From Alphaproteobacteria bacterium (GTDB lineage Bacteria; Pseudomonadota; Alphaproteobacteria; Rhodospirillales; Rhodospirillaceae): a DNA stretch of 64,000 bases. The notes under the pieces are model-generated. The model did not search any database and was not told the origin of the DNA. It was given only the letters and a program-made list of their open reading frames with translations. The stretch covers positions 176,339 to 240,338 of the forward strand of contig QJZR01000010.1 in the NCBI GenBank assembly GCA_003246625.1. The letters are read 5' to 3'. The translations under genes and the position numbers were made by a program. Positions 26,198 through 35,498 of the stretch are shown one piece after another (the stretch's first letter is position 1; the number at the start of each line of letters is the position of its first letter).

Positions 26198-27436
26198 TCA
26201 GGGCCGCCGCCGTTCCCGGAAGTGCAGGAATGCCAGGATCATCGCCGCGCCCTGCAAGGCGGCGCAGAAATACAGGGGGAAGCCGATCCGCCAGTCCCCC
26301 GCCGGATAGTGCGAGACCAGGGCCAGCAACGGTGGGCCGATCATCGGCGAGAGCACCGTGGCCAGGCTGTTGATGGCGTTCACCGCGCCCAGGGCCCGCC
26401 CCTGGTCGCGGGCGTCCGCCGCCGACGAGACGATGCTCTGGATCGCGGGGGAAACGACATAGCCGAGAAGGTTGGCGCCGATCACCACGAAAAGCATCCA
26501 GCCCCGGGGCGCCGCGCCCATCGCCAGATAGGCCAGGGCGGACGAGGCCAGCCCGGCGACCGCCAGTTGGCGCGGGGTGAAACGGCGCAACAGCCGCCCG
26601 AACAGGAACCCCTGCACGATCACCGACGTCGCGCCGACCATGGCCAGCGACCAGCCGTTCTCGCTCGGCCCCCAGCCGAACTTGAAGCTGGTGAACAGCA
26701 CCCAACTGGAAAAGTGGGTGAACTGCGCCAAGGCGCTCAAGCCGAGCACCGCGACCAGCCGCCCCACCCCCTGCAACCTCGCCAGTTCGCGCAACGAGGC
26801 GAAGGGCGACAACGAACCCAGGGCAAAGCCCTTGCGGCGTTCCGGCGGCAGGGATTCCGGCAGCACGAAATAGCCGTACAGCAGGTTGAGAAGGGCCATC
26901 CCACCGGCGGCGAAGAAGGGCAGGCGCAGGTCGATGGCGCCCAGCAGACCGCCCATCACCGGGCCGACGATGAAGCCGAGGCCGAACATCGCCCCCAGCA
27001 TGCCGAAGCGTTTCGCCCGTTCGCCGGGCTGGGTGATGTCGGCGACATAGGCGTTGGCCACCGCCGTGTTGGCCTGCATCGCGCCGCCGACCAGGCGCAC
27101 CCCGACCAACACCCACAACGACCCGGCCAGGCCGGTGACGATGAAGTTGAGGGCAAGACCGCAGAACCCCAGCAGCAGCACCGGACGGCGGCCATAGACG
27201 TCGGAGAGGGTCCCCAGCACCGGCGAGCCGACGAAGTTGGCGATACCGAAGGAGAACAGCACCACGCCGAACCAGAAGGCCTGATCCTGCGGGGAATCGG
27301 TAAAGCTGCCGACCAGGGAGGGCAGCACCGGAATGATCAGGCCGATCGACGCCATGTCGATCAGCACCGTCAGCATGATGAAGGGCATGCCCGCGGCCAG
27401 TTCGCGCCGCCGCGGAACCGGGGAGTGGAACGACAT
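26198..27436 (-). CDS. MFS transporter, TetA-like family
   Basis: This is a 12-helix major facilitator superfamily protein of 412 residues, most like the drug:H+ antiporters of the tetracycline-resistance subgroup. The start at ATG 27434-27436 gives MSFHSPVPRRRELAAGMPFIMLTVLIDM. The loop 2-3 motif is present as GTLSDVYGRRPVLLL (about residues 70-84). Motif C-like GAMFGLGFIVGPVMGG follows in helix 5. The substrate cannot be predicted; TetA-like MFS genes are common in environmental proteobacteria without conferring resistance. No adjacent TetR-type repressor is present. Confidence 0.88.
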   Translation of the reverse strand: MSFHSPVPRRRELAAGMPFIMLTVLIDMASIGLIIPVLPSLVGSFTDSPQDQAFWFGVVLFSFGIANFVGSPVLGTLSDVYGRRPVLLLGFCGLALNFIVTGLAGSLWVLVGVRLVGGAMQANTAVANAYVADITQPGERAKRFGMLGAMFGLGFIVGPVMGGLLGAIDLRLPFFAAGGMALLNLLYGYFVLPESLPPERRKGFALGSLSPFASLRELARLQGVGRLVAVLGLSALAQFTHFSSWVLFTSFKFGWGPSENGWSLAMVGATSVIVQGFLFGRLLRRFTPRQLAVAGLASSALAYLAMGAAPRGWMLFVVIGANLLGYVVSPAIQSIVSSAADARDQGRALGAVNAINSLATVLSPMIGPPLLALVSHYPAGDWRIGFPLYFCAALQGAAMILAFLHFRERRRP

Positions 27437-27539
27437 GGTCGTAATCCTTCGGGGAAACTTCGCGTGCGTTCGGTGTTGTGCCACGGTTTCCCCGAAAGAA
27501 CCGTGCGCTTCCTCACCAATTCCGCCGAACGGGCGGTGC

Positions 27540-28058
27540 CTAGGTGAAATCCATCAGCAGGATTTCCTGGTCGTAGTGACGGCCCCCGACCTTGAAGATC
27601 TTGCGTTCGACGCCGCTGAAATCGAAGCCCAGCCGCTCATAGAAGCGCCGCGCCCGCGCGTTGCCGACGGTGACGTGGCCGGTCAGCACGTCGACGTGGC
27701 AACGGGCATGGTCGATGACGGCGCGCACCAGACGCTCGGCGGCGTCGCCGCCGCGTTCGCCGGGCTCGACATGCACCCCCCACAGGGTGCCGCGATGCTT
27801 CATCGTGCCCGAGGCGGGACGGAACATCGCGGCGATGCCGACCAGGACCTCGCCGCGAAAGGCGCCGAACACCGCGTCGCCGTCCTGCTTGCCGCGGATG
27901 CGGGCGGCGAACTCCGCCACCCCGGCGGCTTCCTCCTCGGCGGCGGGACTGCCGAAATACTGCGGGTTCTCGACGATCGCGGCGACGCGCATGGCCAGAA
28001 AGGCGGGCGCGTCCGCCTCGACCAGGCGGCGGATCGCCAACGGCACGGGGGTCTGCAT
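27540..28058 (-). CDS. GNAT family N-acetyltransferase
   Basis: This 172-residue protein has the GCN5-related acetyltransferase fold, which transfers acetyl from acetyl-CoA to an amine. Features include the N-terminal AIRRLVEADAPAFLAMRVAAI, the central strand VLVGIAAMFR, motif A around WGVHVEPGERGGDAAERLVRAVI and the C-terminal NARARRFYERLGFDFSGVERK typical of the family. The start at ATG 28056-28058 is chosen over upstream possibilities because similarity starts there. It is divergent from the helicase gene at 28229. The substrate is unknown. Confidence 0.88.
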   Translation of the reverse strand: MQTPVPLAIRRLVEADAPAFLAMRVAAIVENPQYFGSPAAEEEAAGVAEFAARIRGKQDGDAVFGAFRGEVLVGIAAMFRPASGTMKHRGTLWGVHVEPGERGGDAAERLVRAVIDHARCHVDVLTGHVTVGNARARRFYERLGFDFSGVERKIFKVGGRHYDQEILLMDFT

Positions 28059-28228
28059 GGCGGAAAACCTTTTACGGAACGGGACAAGACGGCGGAAGGG
28101 TATCCCCACCCCTTCCGCCTGACAAGACCGCCCGCAAACCGGAACATCAAGCGAACGCTTGCCGCGCGCGCCGCTTCCGGGCATCATCGCCCGATGATGC
28201 GTCACCCCCACGCTTTCCGGATGCTTCC

Positions 28229-30967
28229 ATGACCCGGCCGATCCAGATGCCGCAGGCGCCCGCCCTGGCGGTGACGCCCCGGGGCTGCGCCTGGATCGAC
28301 GCCGACGGCGAGATCACCGCGCCCTCGCCCGCGATGGCGGCGCGGCTGTGGGGGGAAACCCCGCCGATCCTCTGCCACCGGATGTGGACGGCGGACCGCC
28401 TGGGCCGCACCGCCGCCGACGCCTTCGACCTGCTGGAGCTGTTCGCCTTCGTCCATCCGGCGCGCTTCGCGGTGCCGACGGTGCGCGGGCTGGCCGAGGC
28501 GCTGGACCTCCCCGACCCCGGCGACGACGCCGAGGCGCAGGCCGCCACCCTGCCCGACGCGGCGCGCATCCTGCTCGGCACCCTCGCCCGTCTGGACGAA
28601 ACCGCGACCCGCCATGCGCTGATGGTGGCGCGGCCGATGGCGGCGGGCGGCTGGTCCTGGGGCGCGGCAGTGTGCACCGCCCTGGGCGGCGAGGCGGGCG
28701 GCGCCACCGACCCGCGCGGCCTGCGCGTCTGGGACCGCCTGAAGGAATGGGAAGACGCCGCGCCGCCGCCACCCGCCGGATGCGCCCCGGTGGCGGAAAC
28801 CGACATCCGCGACCGCCTGACCCGCCTGCTCGGTCAAGGGGCGGAGCACCGCCCCAGCCAGGCGGATTTCGCGGCGGGCCTCGCCTTCGGCTTCGCGCCG
28901 CGCGAAACCCCCGAATCCCCCAACGCCGTGTTGGCCGAGGCGGGCACCGGCGTCGGCAAGACCCTGGGCTACATCGCCCCCGCCAGCCTGTGGGCGGAGG
29001 CCAACCACGGCCCGGTGTGGATCAGCACCTTCACCCGCAACCTGCAACGCCAGCTCGACGGCGAACTGTCGCGCCTCTATCCCGACCCGGCGGAAAAGGC
29101 GCGGCACGTGGTGGTGCGGCGCGGGCGGGAAAACATCCTCTGCCTGCTCAACGTCGAGGACGCGCTGGAACGCGCGATACGCGAACCGCGCGGCATGGCC
29201 GCCCTCGGCCTGATCTGCCGCTGGGCCGAGGCGACGCGCGACGGCGCGATGATCGGCGGCGACTTTCCCGGCTGGCTGGTCCACCTGCTGGGACGGCCGC
29301 GCACCCTGGGCCTGACCGACCAGCGCGGCGAATGCCTGCACGCCGGGTGCGCCCACTACGGCCGCTGCTTCGTCGAAAAATCGGTGCGCCGCGCCCGCCA
29401 TGCCCGCATCGTCATCGCCAACCACGCCCTGGTCATGGCGCAGGCGGCGCTGGGCGGCCTGGACGACGCCTTCGTCCCCACCCGCTATGTCTTCGACGAG
29501 GGACACCACGTCTTCGACGCGGCGGACTCCGCCTTTTCCGCCCACCTGACCGGACGCGAGGCGCACGACCTTCGCCGCTGGTTCCTGGGCGGCGAGGATG
29601 CCCGGCGGGGCGGCCTGAAATCCCGCGCGCGCGGGCTCTCCCGCCGCGCCGAGGACCTGGTGGCGGGCCACGAGGAAGCGGCGTCCGCCCTCGCCGCCCT
29701 TGCCCGCGCCGCCCGCGCCCTGCCCGCGGCGGGCTGGGAATCCCGCCTGGGGGCGGAAACCCCGCACGGCCCGGTGGAAACCTTCCTGCTGGCGGTGCAG
29801 GGGCAGGTGCTGGCGCGGGTCGAGGACCCCCTCTCCCCCTATTCCCTGGAAACCGCGCCGCACCCGGCGGCGGAGACGGTGGCCGCCACCCTGCGCGACC
29901 TCGACCGGGCGTTCGACGAAATTCTCGGCCCGGCGCGGGGGCTGGCGGCGATTCTGCGCCGCCGCCTGATCGAGGAAACCGACACCCTGGAGCCCGCCTT
30001 CCGCCAACGCATGGAGGCCCTGGCCCGCACCCTCGACCAGCGCGCCCTGCGCCAGGTCGCCGCCTGGCGGGCGATGATCAAGGACCTGTCCGCCGCCACT
30101 CCGCCCGACTATGCCGACTGGTTCGGTATCGAGCGGATCGAAGGCCGCAACCTCGACGTCGGTTTCTACCGCCACTGGATCGACCCCACCTTGCCCCTGG
30201 CCGACTGCCTGGCGGAGACCGCGCACGGCGTGGTGGTGACCTCGGCCACCCTGCGCGATGCCGCCGACGGCGACCCCGGCGGCGGCTGGGAGGCGGCGGC
30301 CCTCTCCGGCGGCACCCGCCATTTCGCGCGGCCCGCGGTGCGCACCGCGGTGCCCTCGCCCTTCGACTATGCCGAACAGACCCGCGTCTTCATCGTCCAC
30401 GACGTGGCGCGCGGCGGCACCGCGCAAACCGCGGCGGCGATGCGCGAGCTGTTCCTCGCCGCCGGGGGCGGCGGCCTCGGCCTGTTCACCGCCATCCAAC
30501 GGCTGAAGGACGTGCACGCCCGTATCAAGAAACCGCTGGCCGAGGCCGGTCTGGACCTGCTGGCGCAACACGTCGACGGCCTCGACGCCAGCACCCTGAT
30601 CGACCTTTTCCGGGCCGAGGAAAACGCCTGCCTTCTCGGCACCGACGCGGTGCGCGACGGGGTCGACGTACCCGGCCGCTCGCTGCGCCTGATCGCCTTC
30701 GACCGCGTGCCCTGGCCGCGCCCGGGGATCCTCTATCGCGCCCGGCGCGACGCCTTCGGCGGCAACGCCTATGCCGACCGCCTGACCCGGATGAAACTGC
30801 GCCAGGCCTTCGGCCGCCTGATCCGCCGCACCGACGACCGTGGCGTCTTCGTGCTTTTGGCGCCCCTGCCCTCGCGCCTCTTGTCCGCCTTTCCCGACGG
30901 GGTGGCGCCGGAACGCGTCGGCATCGCCGAGGCGATCGCGCGCACCCGCGACTTCCTGCGCGGCTGA
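28229..30967 (+). CDS. DinG/XPD-type ATP-dependent DNA helicase
   Basis: This is a superfamily 2 helicase of 912 residues related to DinG and XPD, iron-sulfur 5'-3' helicases that resolve R-loops, G4 DNA and repair intermediates. The Walker A motif AEAGTGVGKT is at about residues 236-245, and a Walker B/DEAH variant FDEGHHVFDAAD at about 422. Cysteines in ENILCLLN and in CLHAGCAHYGRC are placed as expected for the Fe-S cluster domain. The C-terminal motif QAFGRLIRRTDDRG is motif VI. About 220 N-terminal residues precede the helicase core and do not resemble the DinG exonuclease domain. Confidence 0.9.
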   Translation: MTRPIQMPQAPALAVTPRGCAWIDADGEITAPSPAMAARLWGETPPILCHRMWTADRLGRTAADAFDLLELFAFVHPARFAVPTVRGLAEALDLPDPGDDAEAQAATLPDAARILLGTLARLDETATRHALMVARPMAAGGWSWGAAVCTALGGEAGGATDPRGLRVWDRLKEWEDAAPPPPAGCAPVAETDIRDRLTRLLGQGAEHRPSQADFAAGLAFGFAPRETPESPNAVLAEAGTGVGKTLGYIAPASLWAEANHGPVWISTFTRNLQRQLDGELSRLYPDPAEKARHVVVRRGRENILCLLNVEDALERAIREPRGMAALGLICRWAEATRDGAMIGGDFPGWLVHLLGRPRTLGLTDQRGECLHAGCAHYGRCFVEKSVRRARHARIVIANHALVMAQAALGGLDDAFVPTRYVFDEGHHVFDAADSAFSAHLTGREAHDLRRWFLGGEDARRGGLKSRARGLSRRAEDLVAGHEEAASALAALARAARALPAAGWESRLGAETPHGPVETFLLAVQGQVLARVEDPLSPYSLETAPHPAAETVAATLRDLDRAFDEILGPARGLAAILRRRLIEETDTLEPAFRQRMEALARTLDQRALRQVAAWRAMIKDLSAATPPDYADWFGIERIEGRNLDVGFYRHWIDPTLPLADCLAETAHGVVVTSATLRDAADGDPGGGWEAAALSGGTRHFARPAVRTAVPSPFDYAEQTRVFIVHDVARGGTAQTAAAMRELFLAAGGGGLGLFTAIQRLKDVHARIKKPLAEAGLDLLAQHVDGLDASTLIDLFRAEENACLLGTDAVRDGVDVPGRSLRLIAFDRVPWPRPGILYRARRDAFGGNAYADRLTRMKLRQAFGRLIRRTDDRGVFVLLAPLPSRLLSAFPDGVAPERVGIAEAIARTRDFLRG

Positions 30968-31037
30968 CCGATTTTCACCGAATCTTAAACGAGCGGGCAT
31001 AGTCTCACCCTGACGACAACCCTTGCCCCGGTGACGC

Positions 31038-31922
31038 ATGACCGCCGTTCCGCCCGACGCCCTGCCTCTCGACGCCTCCGCGCGCTTTTTGCAGCGCCTG
31101 ATGGCGACGCTGACGCACGGCCACCGGCTGGACGACCCGCGCGACCCGGTGATCTGCCGCCGCTGGGTGGAAATTCTCGACGGCATTCCCGACGGCAAGC
31201 TGTTCCAGATCATCCCGGGAACCCTGCGCGGCCTGTTCCGCGACCCGGTGCAGCGCCCGCGCCTGGAACGCGCCGGACTGTCCGCCGACCCGCCGTTGAA
31301 GCTGGAGGCGATCGCCCCCTACGTGGTCAGCTTCCGCCGCTTCATGGCGGCGCGCAGCCGCCCGGCGGAAGACGAGGTGACGCGCGGCGTGATCGCCGGG
31401 CTGCGTCTGGAACTGCGCCGCCTGAAGCGCCAGTTCGACCACGTCTTCGACCAGGCCGCGGCGCTGGAGGCGGAACGCGAACGCCTGACCGCGGAAAACC
31501 GCGAACTCAAGCGCGAGGTCCTCTCCCTCCGCCTGGAACGGGACGAGGCGCAGCGCCTGATCAGCGAGGCGCGGTCCAAGGCCTTCCGCTTCCTCCGCCT
31601 CTATCTCTTCATGCTCAAGGAAGAATGGCAGCGCCGCCGCCAGGATCCGATCCGCATGGTTACCGTCGAGGTAGCGGTGGAAACCAACCTCGCCACCCTG
31701 GAAGCCCTGGGCTGGCAGGATCAGGCGCAGAAAAGCGCCCGCGAAATCCTGGGCCCGGATCTCTATGCCGCCTACTTCGACGCGGGTCCGCTCAGCGACC
31801 GGGCGGCGGTTCGCCCCGCTGCGCCGCGCGCCGCCGAGGACGCCCTCGGCGCCTTCGCCCTTCCCGAACCCAGCCGCGAACCCCGCCTCGCGCCGCGCAC
31901 CCTGATGGCCCCCAGCGTCTGA
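31038..31922 (+). CDS. Uncharacterised coiled-coil protein
   Basis: I do not recognise a family for this 294-residue protein. It starts 70 bp after the helicase stop codon on the same strand. The N-terminal third (about 1-110) looks globular. The middle (about 120-200) is a strongly charged predicted coiled coil rich in Leu, Arg and Glu (ELRRLKRQFDHVFDQAAALEAERERLTAENRELKREV region). The C-terminus (about 255-294) is Ala/Pro-rich and disordered. No signal peptide or membrane helix is present. Codon use matches the neighbours. A structural or regulatory cytoplasmic role is possible but not shown. Confidence 0.7.
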   Translation: MTAVPPDALPLDASARFLQRLMATLTHGHRLDDPRDPVICRRWVEILDGIPDGKLFQIIPGTLRGLFRDPVQRPRLERAGLSADPPLKLEAIAPYVVSFRRFMAARSRPAEDEVTRGVIAGLRLELRRLKRQFDHVFDQAAALEAERERLTAENRELKREVLSLRLERDEAQRLISEARSKAFRFLRLYLFMLKEEWQRRRQDPIRMVTVEVAVETNLATLEALGWQDQAQKSAREILGPDLYAAYFDAGPLSDRAAVRPAAPRAAEDALGAFALPEPSREPRLAPRTLMAPSV

Positions 31923-31933
31923 CGCCGGGCATG

Positions 31934-31960
31934 AAAAAACGGGGCGACTTGCGTCGCCCC
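31934..31960 (-). terminator. Terminator of the first gamma-subunit gene
   Basis: Read on the minus strand, GGGGCGAC-GCAA-GTCGCCCC (31960-31941) is followed by GTTTTTT. This is an intrinsic terminator 45 bp beyond the stop of the gene at 32005-32469. It also lies just past the convergent gene ending at 31922. Confidence 0.85.
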
Positions 31961-32004
31961 GCCATCGCTGGAACTGGGAACTCCCGCGATGCCTGATCGT
32001 GTAC

Positions 32005-32469
32005 TTACTTCTTCACCACGCCGCCGATCGGAAGCACCGCCTGAGGTGCCTTCGCCGCATGGCCGGAATAGATCGCCTGGCGGCCCTGGCTGGTCCAGCT
32101 GAGCGACTCGCGGCCGGGAACGTGAACCACCACGTTCCGCAACTGCTGTCCCATGCAGCTCACCGTATAGGCCGCCGCGGCAACGATCACCGCCAGCGGA
32201 ATGTCGTCGGCAGCCGCCGCCGAGGCCTGCGCGGGGGCCGCAGGAGCCTTCGGGGCGGCTTCAGTTTTTCCCGGCGACTTCGCCTTCTTCACGAAGTAGG
32301 AGCCAACCAGGGAAGTGGCGAACCAGATCGACATCAGCGCGGTCATCACCACGCCGAAGCCCATCACGCCGCTCAACCACGGCGCCATACGTTCGGCGGC
32401 CTCGGCCACCTGGGCCACGTCGATCACCGGCGACGCACCCCCCAACAACTCAAGCCCATGTTCGATCAT
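32005..32469 (-). CDS. Decarboxylase gamma/delta-like (OadG/MmdD) subunit, paralogue 1
   Basis: This is a 154-residue single-span membrane protein of the OadG/MmdD family, small anchor subunits of Na+-pumping biotin-dependent decarboxylases. One transmembrane helix lies at about residues 28-52 (WLSGVMGFGVVMTALMSIWFATSLVGSYFV), followed by a Lys/Ala/Pro-rich linker and a C-terminal segment ending SWTSQGRQAIYSGHAAKAPQAV. The ATG at 32467-32469 has a good GGAGAAG sequence; an ATG 12 bp upstream lacks one. It is closest to paralogue 2. It appears to be a separate transcription unit with its own long leader and terminator, so its partner complex is uncertain. Confidence 0.83.
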   Translation of the reverse strand: MIEHGLELLGGASPVIDVAQVAEAAERMAPWLSGVMGFGVVMTALMSIWFATSLVGSYFVKKAKSPGKTEAAPKAPAAPAQASAAAADDIPLAVIVAAAAYTVSCMGQQLRNVVVHVPGRESLSWTSQGRQAIYSGHAAKAPQAVLPIGGVVKK

Positions 32470-32825
32470 CTTCTTCTCCATCGAGATTCCAGTCGCGCCG
32501 CCGCACACGGGTTTCCCCAATCGCGGACACGCCCGGCCGCGCCGGACATCCGGCGACGGACCCTAGGTCTTCGGTGGACGCAATTGCGCCGGTTTCAGGG
32601 GGTTTCCCTCCGACACAGCCACGCGCGGAAACGATAACGGCGGGTAAACCCGCCGACGGGCCGAATTGCGAAGCGCCCGTCTCCCCGGCCGCATTCACGG
32701 CCGGTCGTTCCTCGCCGCGCCCGGACAACACGTGCCGGGCGCCCCATACGTAAGCGGACGATCCTTGCCGCCCGGGGCCGGACGGGTTGTCCCCGTTTTT
32801 CCGAGCCCAAATCTTGCGCGGGAGT

Positions 32826-32834
32826 CTTATATCA
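32826..32834 (-). promoter_or_regulatory. Extended -10 promoter candidate
   Basis: The minus strand reads TGATATAAG, an extended -10 (TGn) with TATAAG matching TATAAT at 5 of 6 positions. No good -35 is present, as is usual for extended -10 promoters. It would drive the gene at 32005-32469. Confidence 0.45.
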
Positions 32835-32925
32835 CACCCCGGTCGGAAACCGGAGGATTTTTGACATGATTTCGCCATAATTATGCCTGAATTGCCGCAT
32901 TCGACCGCGACCTTTCAGGCAAACG

Positions 32926-32950
32926 AAAAGGGCGGCGCAAGACGCCGCCC
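32926..32950 (-). terminator. Terminator of gamma-subunit paralogue 2
   Basis: On the minus strand GGGCGGCG-TCTTG-CGCCGCCC (32950-32930) is followed by TTTTCG, 31 bp beyond the stop of the gene at 32981. It separates the second and first paralogue genes into different transcripts. Confidence 0.82.
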
Positions 32951-32980
32951 TCCGTAGGGTTTGGAGACAGAAATAGACTT

Positions 32981-33433
32981 TTATTTCTTACGGATGGTGC
33001 CGAGCGACGTCACCGCTTGCGGTGCCTTCGCAGCATGGGAGGCGTAAATCGCCTGTCGTCCCTGAGACGACCACACAGTGGTCGCCATACCCGGAGCGTT
33101 CACCACGACGTTGCGGATCGGTGCCTGCACCATCTGCACCGCCGCCGCGATGATCACCGCCAGGGGGATGTCGTTACCGGCCGCCGCCGCGGGCTGCGGC
33201 GCAGTCACGCCCTTCGGGGCGGCCTCAGTTTTTCCCAGCGAGGCGGCCTTCTTCTTAACGAAGTAGGAGCCCACGAGAGAGGTCGCCAACCAGATCGAGA
33301 CGAGCGCGGTCATCACCACGCCCATGCCGAGCAGACCACCCAGCCACGCCGGGGTTTCCTCGGCGGCCGCAGCCACCTGCGCGACGTCGGAGATCGACGC
33401 CAACGCGGTCAAAGTTCCCAGTTCCAGAGCCAT
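32981..33433 (-). CDS. Decarboxylase gamma/delta-like (OadG/MmdD) subunit, paralogue 2
   Basis: This 150-residue protein is again of the OadG/MmdD type. One transmembrane helix at about residues 25-50 (LGGLLGMGVVMTALVSIWLATSLVGSYFV) is followed by a basic KKK linker and a C-terminal domain (IPLAVIIAAAVQMV to TVWSSQGRQAIYASHAAKAPQAV). The ATG at 33431-33433 follows GGAG with 8-nt spacing. It is 438 bp downstream of mmdB, beyond a hairpin, and has its own terminator. It resembles paralogue 1 more than the operon-encoded MmdD. It may be an alternative anchor for the MmdABC complex or belong to another decarboxylase. Confidence 0.85.
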   Translation of the reverse strand: MALELGTLTALASISDVAQVAAAAEETPAWLGGLLGMGVVMTALVSIWLATSLVGSYFVKKKAASLGKTEAAPKGVTAPQPAAAAGNDIPLAVIIAAAVQMVQAPIRNVVVNAPGMATTVWSSQGRQAIYASHAAKAPQAVTSLGTIRKK

Positions 33434-33871
33434 ATTTGGCACTCCATCGTGTTTTTCCCTGAGCCGGGGCCGGAGGTTCCGGGGAATCCCAAGCAACGGC
33501 ATCAAGGGCCATCCCGAGTTATCGGGACGGACAAGCAAGTTTTCGGAGGACGCAATCGCATCGCGGAACGGCGTTCCGGGATGCCAAAAGCGCATGGAAC
33601 CCACGATACCGAAGGCATCCGCGAAGGATGCAGACGGCAGGTTCGCGGCAGAGCCGCGAACCGCGGTCCCATGGCGCCCGGCGGGATCAGGCTCCCGCCG
33701 CACGCTCCCAACCCATCAATCAAATGGCCGAAGCCATCCGGTCACGGTACGCAACTTAGTCGCGGTTACGATGTCGCCATCGTTGGGGTGCCCCCACCCC
33801 CCGCGGAAACTCTTACGCACGTATTCGATATGGGGAGGAAGCGGGGAAAATGCCCCGCTTCCTCCTCGCGA
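33434..33871 (-). other. 438-bp intergenic region between mmdB and paralogue 2
   Basis: I see no gene. It holds the hairpin at 33836-33863 just after mmdB and several short inverted repeats (for example around 33640-33665). A clear promoter for the downstream paralogue was not found, so read-through past the hairpin remains possible. Confidence 0.5.
33836..33863 (-). terminator. Hairpin after mmdB (no U tract)
   Basis: An 11-bp perfect stem AGGAAGCGGGG / CCCCGCTTCCT with a 6-nt loop lies 9 bp beyond the mmdB stop. On the minus strand it is followed by CCCC rather than U, so it may be a weak terminator or an RNA stabiliser allowing read-through. Confidence 0.55.
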
Positions 33872-35026
33872 TTACTTCAAGGTAGCGATGAAGTAGCCGG
33901 CGATCACCGCCGTGCCGATCACGCCCGCCACGTTCGGGCCCATCGCATGCATCAGCAGGAAGTTCTGCTTGTCGTGCGTGGCGCCGACCACCTGCGAAAC
34001 GCGGGCGGCCATCGGCACCGCGGACACGCCGGCGGAGCCGATCAGCGGATTGATCGGGTTGGAACGGTTGATCGTCAGGTTCATCAACTTGGCCATCAGC
34101 ACGCCAGCGGCAGTGGCGACGCCGAACGCGACCACGCCCATGCAAAGGATCTTCAGGGTGTCGAAGCGCAGGAAGTTTTCCGCGGTCATCGTCGCACCCA
34201 CCGAAGTGCCCAGGAAGATGGTGGTCATGTTGATGATTTCGTTCTGCGAAGCCTTGGTCAGACGGTCGCAGACGTTGCTCTCACGCAGGAAGTTGCCGAG
34301 GAACAGCATACCCAGCAGCGGGGCAGCCGGCGGCACCAGCATGATGGTCAGAGCGCAGGACATGGCGGCGAAAATCAGCTTTTCGGCGCGGCCGACCGGA
34401 CGCAGGGACTTCATGCGGATGCGCTTTTCGGCATGGGTGGTGAGCGCATTCATGATCGGCGGCTGGATCATCGGAACCAGCGCCATGTAGGAGTACGCGG
34501 CAACCGCCACCGCACCCAGCAGGTGCGGAGCAAGCTTGCCGGCCAGCAGGATCGTCGTCGGGCCGTCGGCGCCGCCGATGATGCCGATGGTCGCCGATTC
34601 ACCCTCGTTGAAGCCCATGAAGTAGTAGGCGCACTGATAGGTGGCGGCAACGCCGAACTGCGCCGCGCCGCCCAGCAGCAGGGTGCGCGGGTTGGCGATC
34701 AGCGGCCCGAAGTCGGTGAGAGCACCGACGCCCAGGAAGATGATCGGCGGGAACAGTTCGAGATGAATGCCCTGCATGATGTAGTAGTACAGACCGCCGG
34801 CGACGACGTGACCGGTAGCCGGGTCAACGCCGGGAGCGTTCCACATGTTTTCGCAGGGAAGGTTGGCGAGAAAAGCGCCAAAAGTAATCGGGATCAGCAG
34901 CAGCGGCTCGAACTCCTTGACCACGGCCAAGTAGAACAGCACCACGCAGACCACCCACATGAAGACCATGCCGAGGCTCAGATTGTAGAACCCCGTCAGG
35001 TCGTGCAAAAGCTGGACGATATCCAT
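33872..35026 (-). CDS. mmdB: Na+-transporting decarboxylase beta subunit (MmdB/OadB)
   Basis: This is the membrane carboxybiotin decarboxylase that couples decarboxylation to Na+ export. The 384-residue product has about ten membrane segments. The residues implicated in Na+ and proton transfer in OadB are present: the Asp in IGGADGPTTI (about residue 182) and the Asn and Ser in NPLIGSAGVSAVPMAARV (about 335-352). It follows mmdC by 51 bp. Together with mmdA, mmdD and mmdC it makes a complete pump. OadB and GcdB are close homologues; the methylmalonyl assignment comes from MmdA and gene order. Confidence 0.94.
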   Translation of the reverse strand: MDIVQLLHDLTGFYNLSLGMVFMWVVCVVLFYLAVVKEFEPLLLIPITFGAFLANLPCENMWNAPGVDPATGHVVAGGLYYYIMQGIHLELFPPIIFLGVGALTDFGPLIANPRTLLLGGAAQFGVAATYQCAYYFMGFNEGESATIGIIGGADGPTTILLAGKLAPHLLGAVAVAAYSYMALVPMIQPPIMNALTTHAEKRIRMKSLRPVGRAEKLIFAAMSCALTIMLVPPAAPLLGMLFLGNFLRESNVCDRLTKASQNEIINMTTIFLGTSVGATMTAENFLRFDTLKILCMGVVAFGVATAAGVLMAKLMNLTINRSNPINPLIGSAGVSAVPMAARVSQVVGATHDKQNFLLMHAMGPNVAGVIGTAVIAGYFIATLK

Positions 35027-35077
35027 CGTGGAATGACCTTTATTCCTTGGTTACGCCTAGTCAGGCATGACCCCGTG

Positions 35078-35491
35078 TTAGCCCAGGGTGCAGAGAACCT
35101 GACCCTCGTTGACGGTCTGACCCTGCGCGACGTCAACCGACTTCACGGTGCCGGCGCACGGCGCGGTGATCGGGGTTTCCATCTTCATGGCTTCCAGGAT
35201 CATCAGCGTGTCGCCTTCCTGAACGGAAGCACCGACCGAGGTGACGACCTTGAACACCGAACCGGCCAGCGGGCAGGTCACCGGAGTGCCACCAGCGGGA
35301 GCGGCAGCGGCCGGAGCGGCCTTCGGAGCCGGAGCGGCCTTCGGAGCCGGGGCAGCGGCCGGAGCCGGAGCAGCGGCGGCCGGAGCCGGAGCAGCAACCG
35401 GAGCCGGAGCAGCGGCGGCGGCAGCAGCGCCAACGACTTCCACGTCAACGTCGTAGGTCTTGCCTTCAACAGTAATCTTCAGCTTGGTCAT
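35078..35491 (-). CDS. mmdC: Biotin carrier subunit of the decarboxylase (MmdC)
   Basis: The 137-residue product carries biotin between the carboxyltransferase MmdA and the membrane subunit MmdB. A short N-terminal part ([20 protein letters not shown]) is followed by a flexible Ala/Pro linker (about residues 22-65) with repeated A-P-K units. A C-terminal biotinyl domain has the attachment lysine in EAMKMET (about residue 103). The ATG at 35489-35491 lies 7 bp after the mmdD stop codon. The linker is coded by repetitive DNA, so its length may vary between strains. Confidence 0.95.
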   Translation of the reverse strand: MTKLKITVEGKTYDVDVEVVGAAAAAAAPAPVAAPAPAAAAPAPAAAPAPKAAPAPKAAPAAAAPAGGTPVTCPLAGSVFKVVTSVGASVQEGDTLMILEAMKMETPITAPCAGTVKSVDVAQGQTVNEGQVLCTLG

Positions 35492-35498
35492 TTTCCCA

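Larger units (their letters stand above)
32470..32980 (-). other. 511-bp intergenic region: long leader of paralogue 1
   Basis: No convincing gene is present. An extended -10 promoter at 32826-32834 would give a leader of about 350 nt before the gene at 32469. The leader contains several GC-rich inverted repeats, and open frames across it have no recognisable product. The region upstream of 32870 is comparatively AT-rich. The terminator of paralogue 2 lies at 32926-32950. Confidence 0.5.

Noticed and set aside
32450..32878. 142-codon minus-strand frame upstream of gamma-subunit paralogue 1
   Set aside because: No similarity, no Shine-Dalgarno, and it overlaps the start of the real gene in another frame; better read as a leader.
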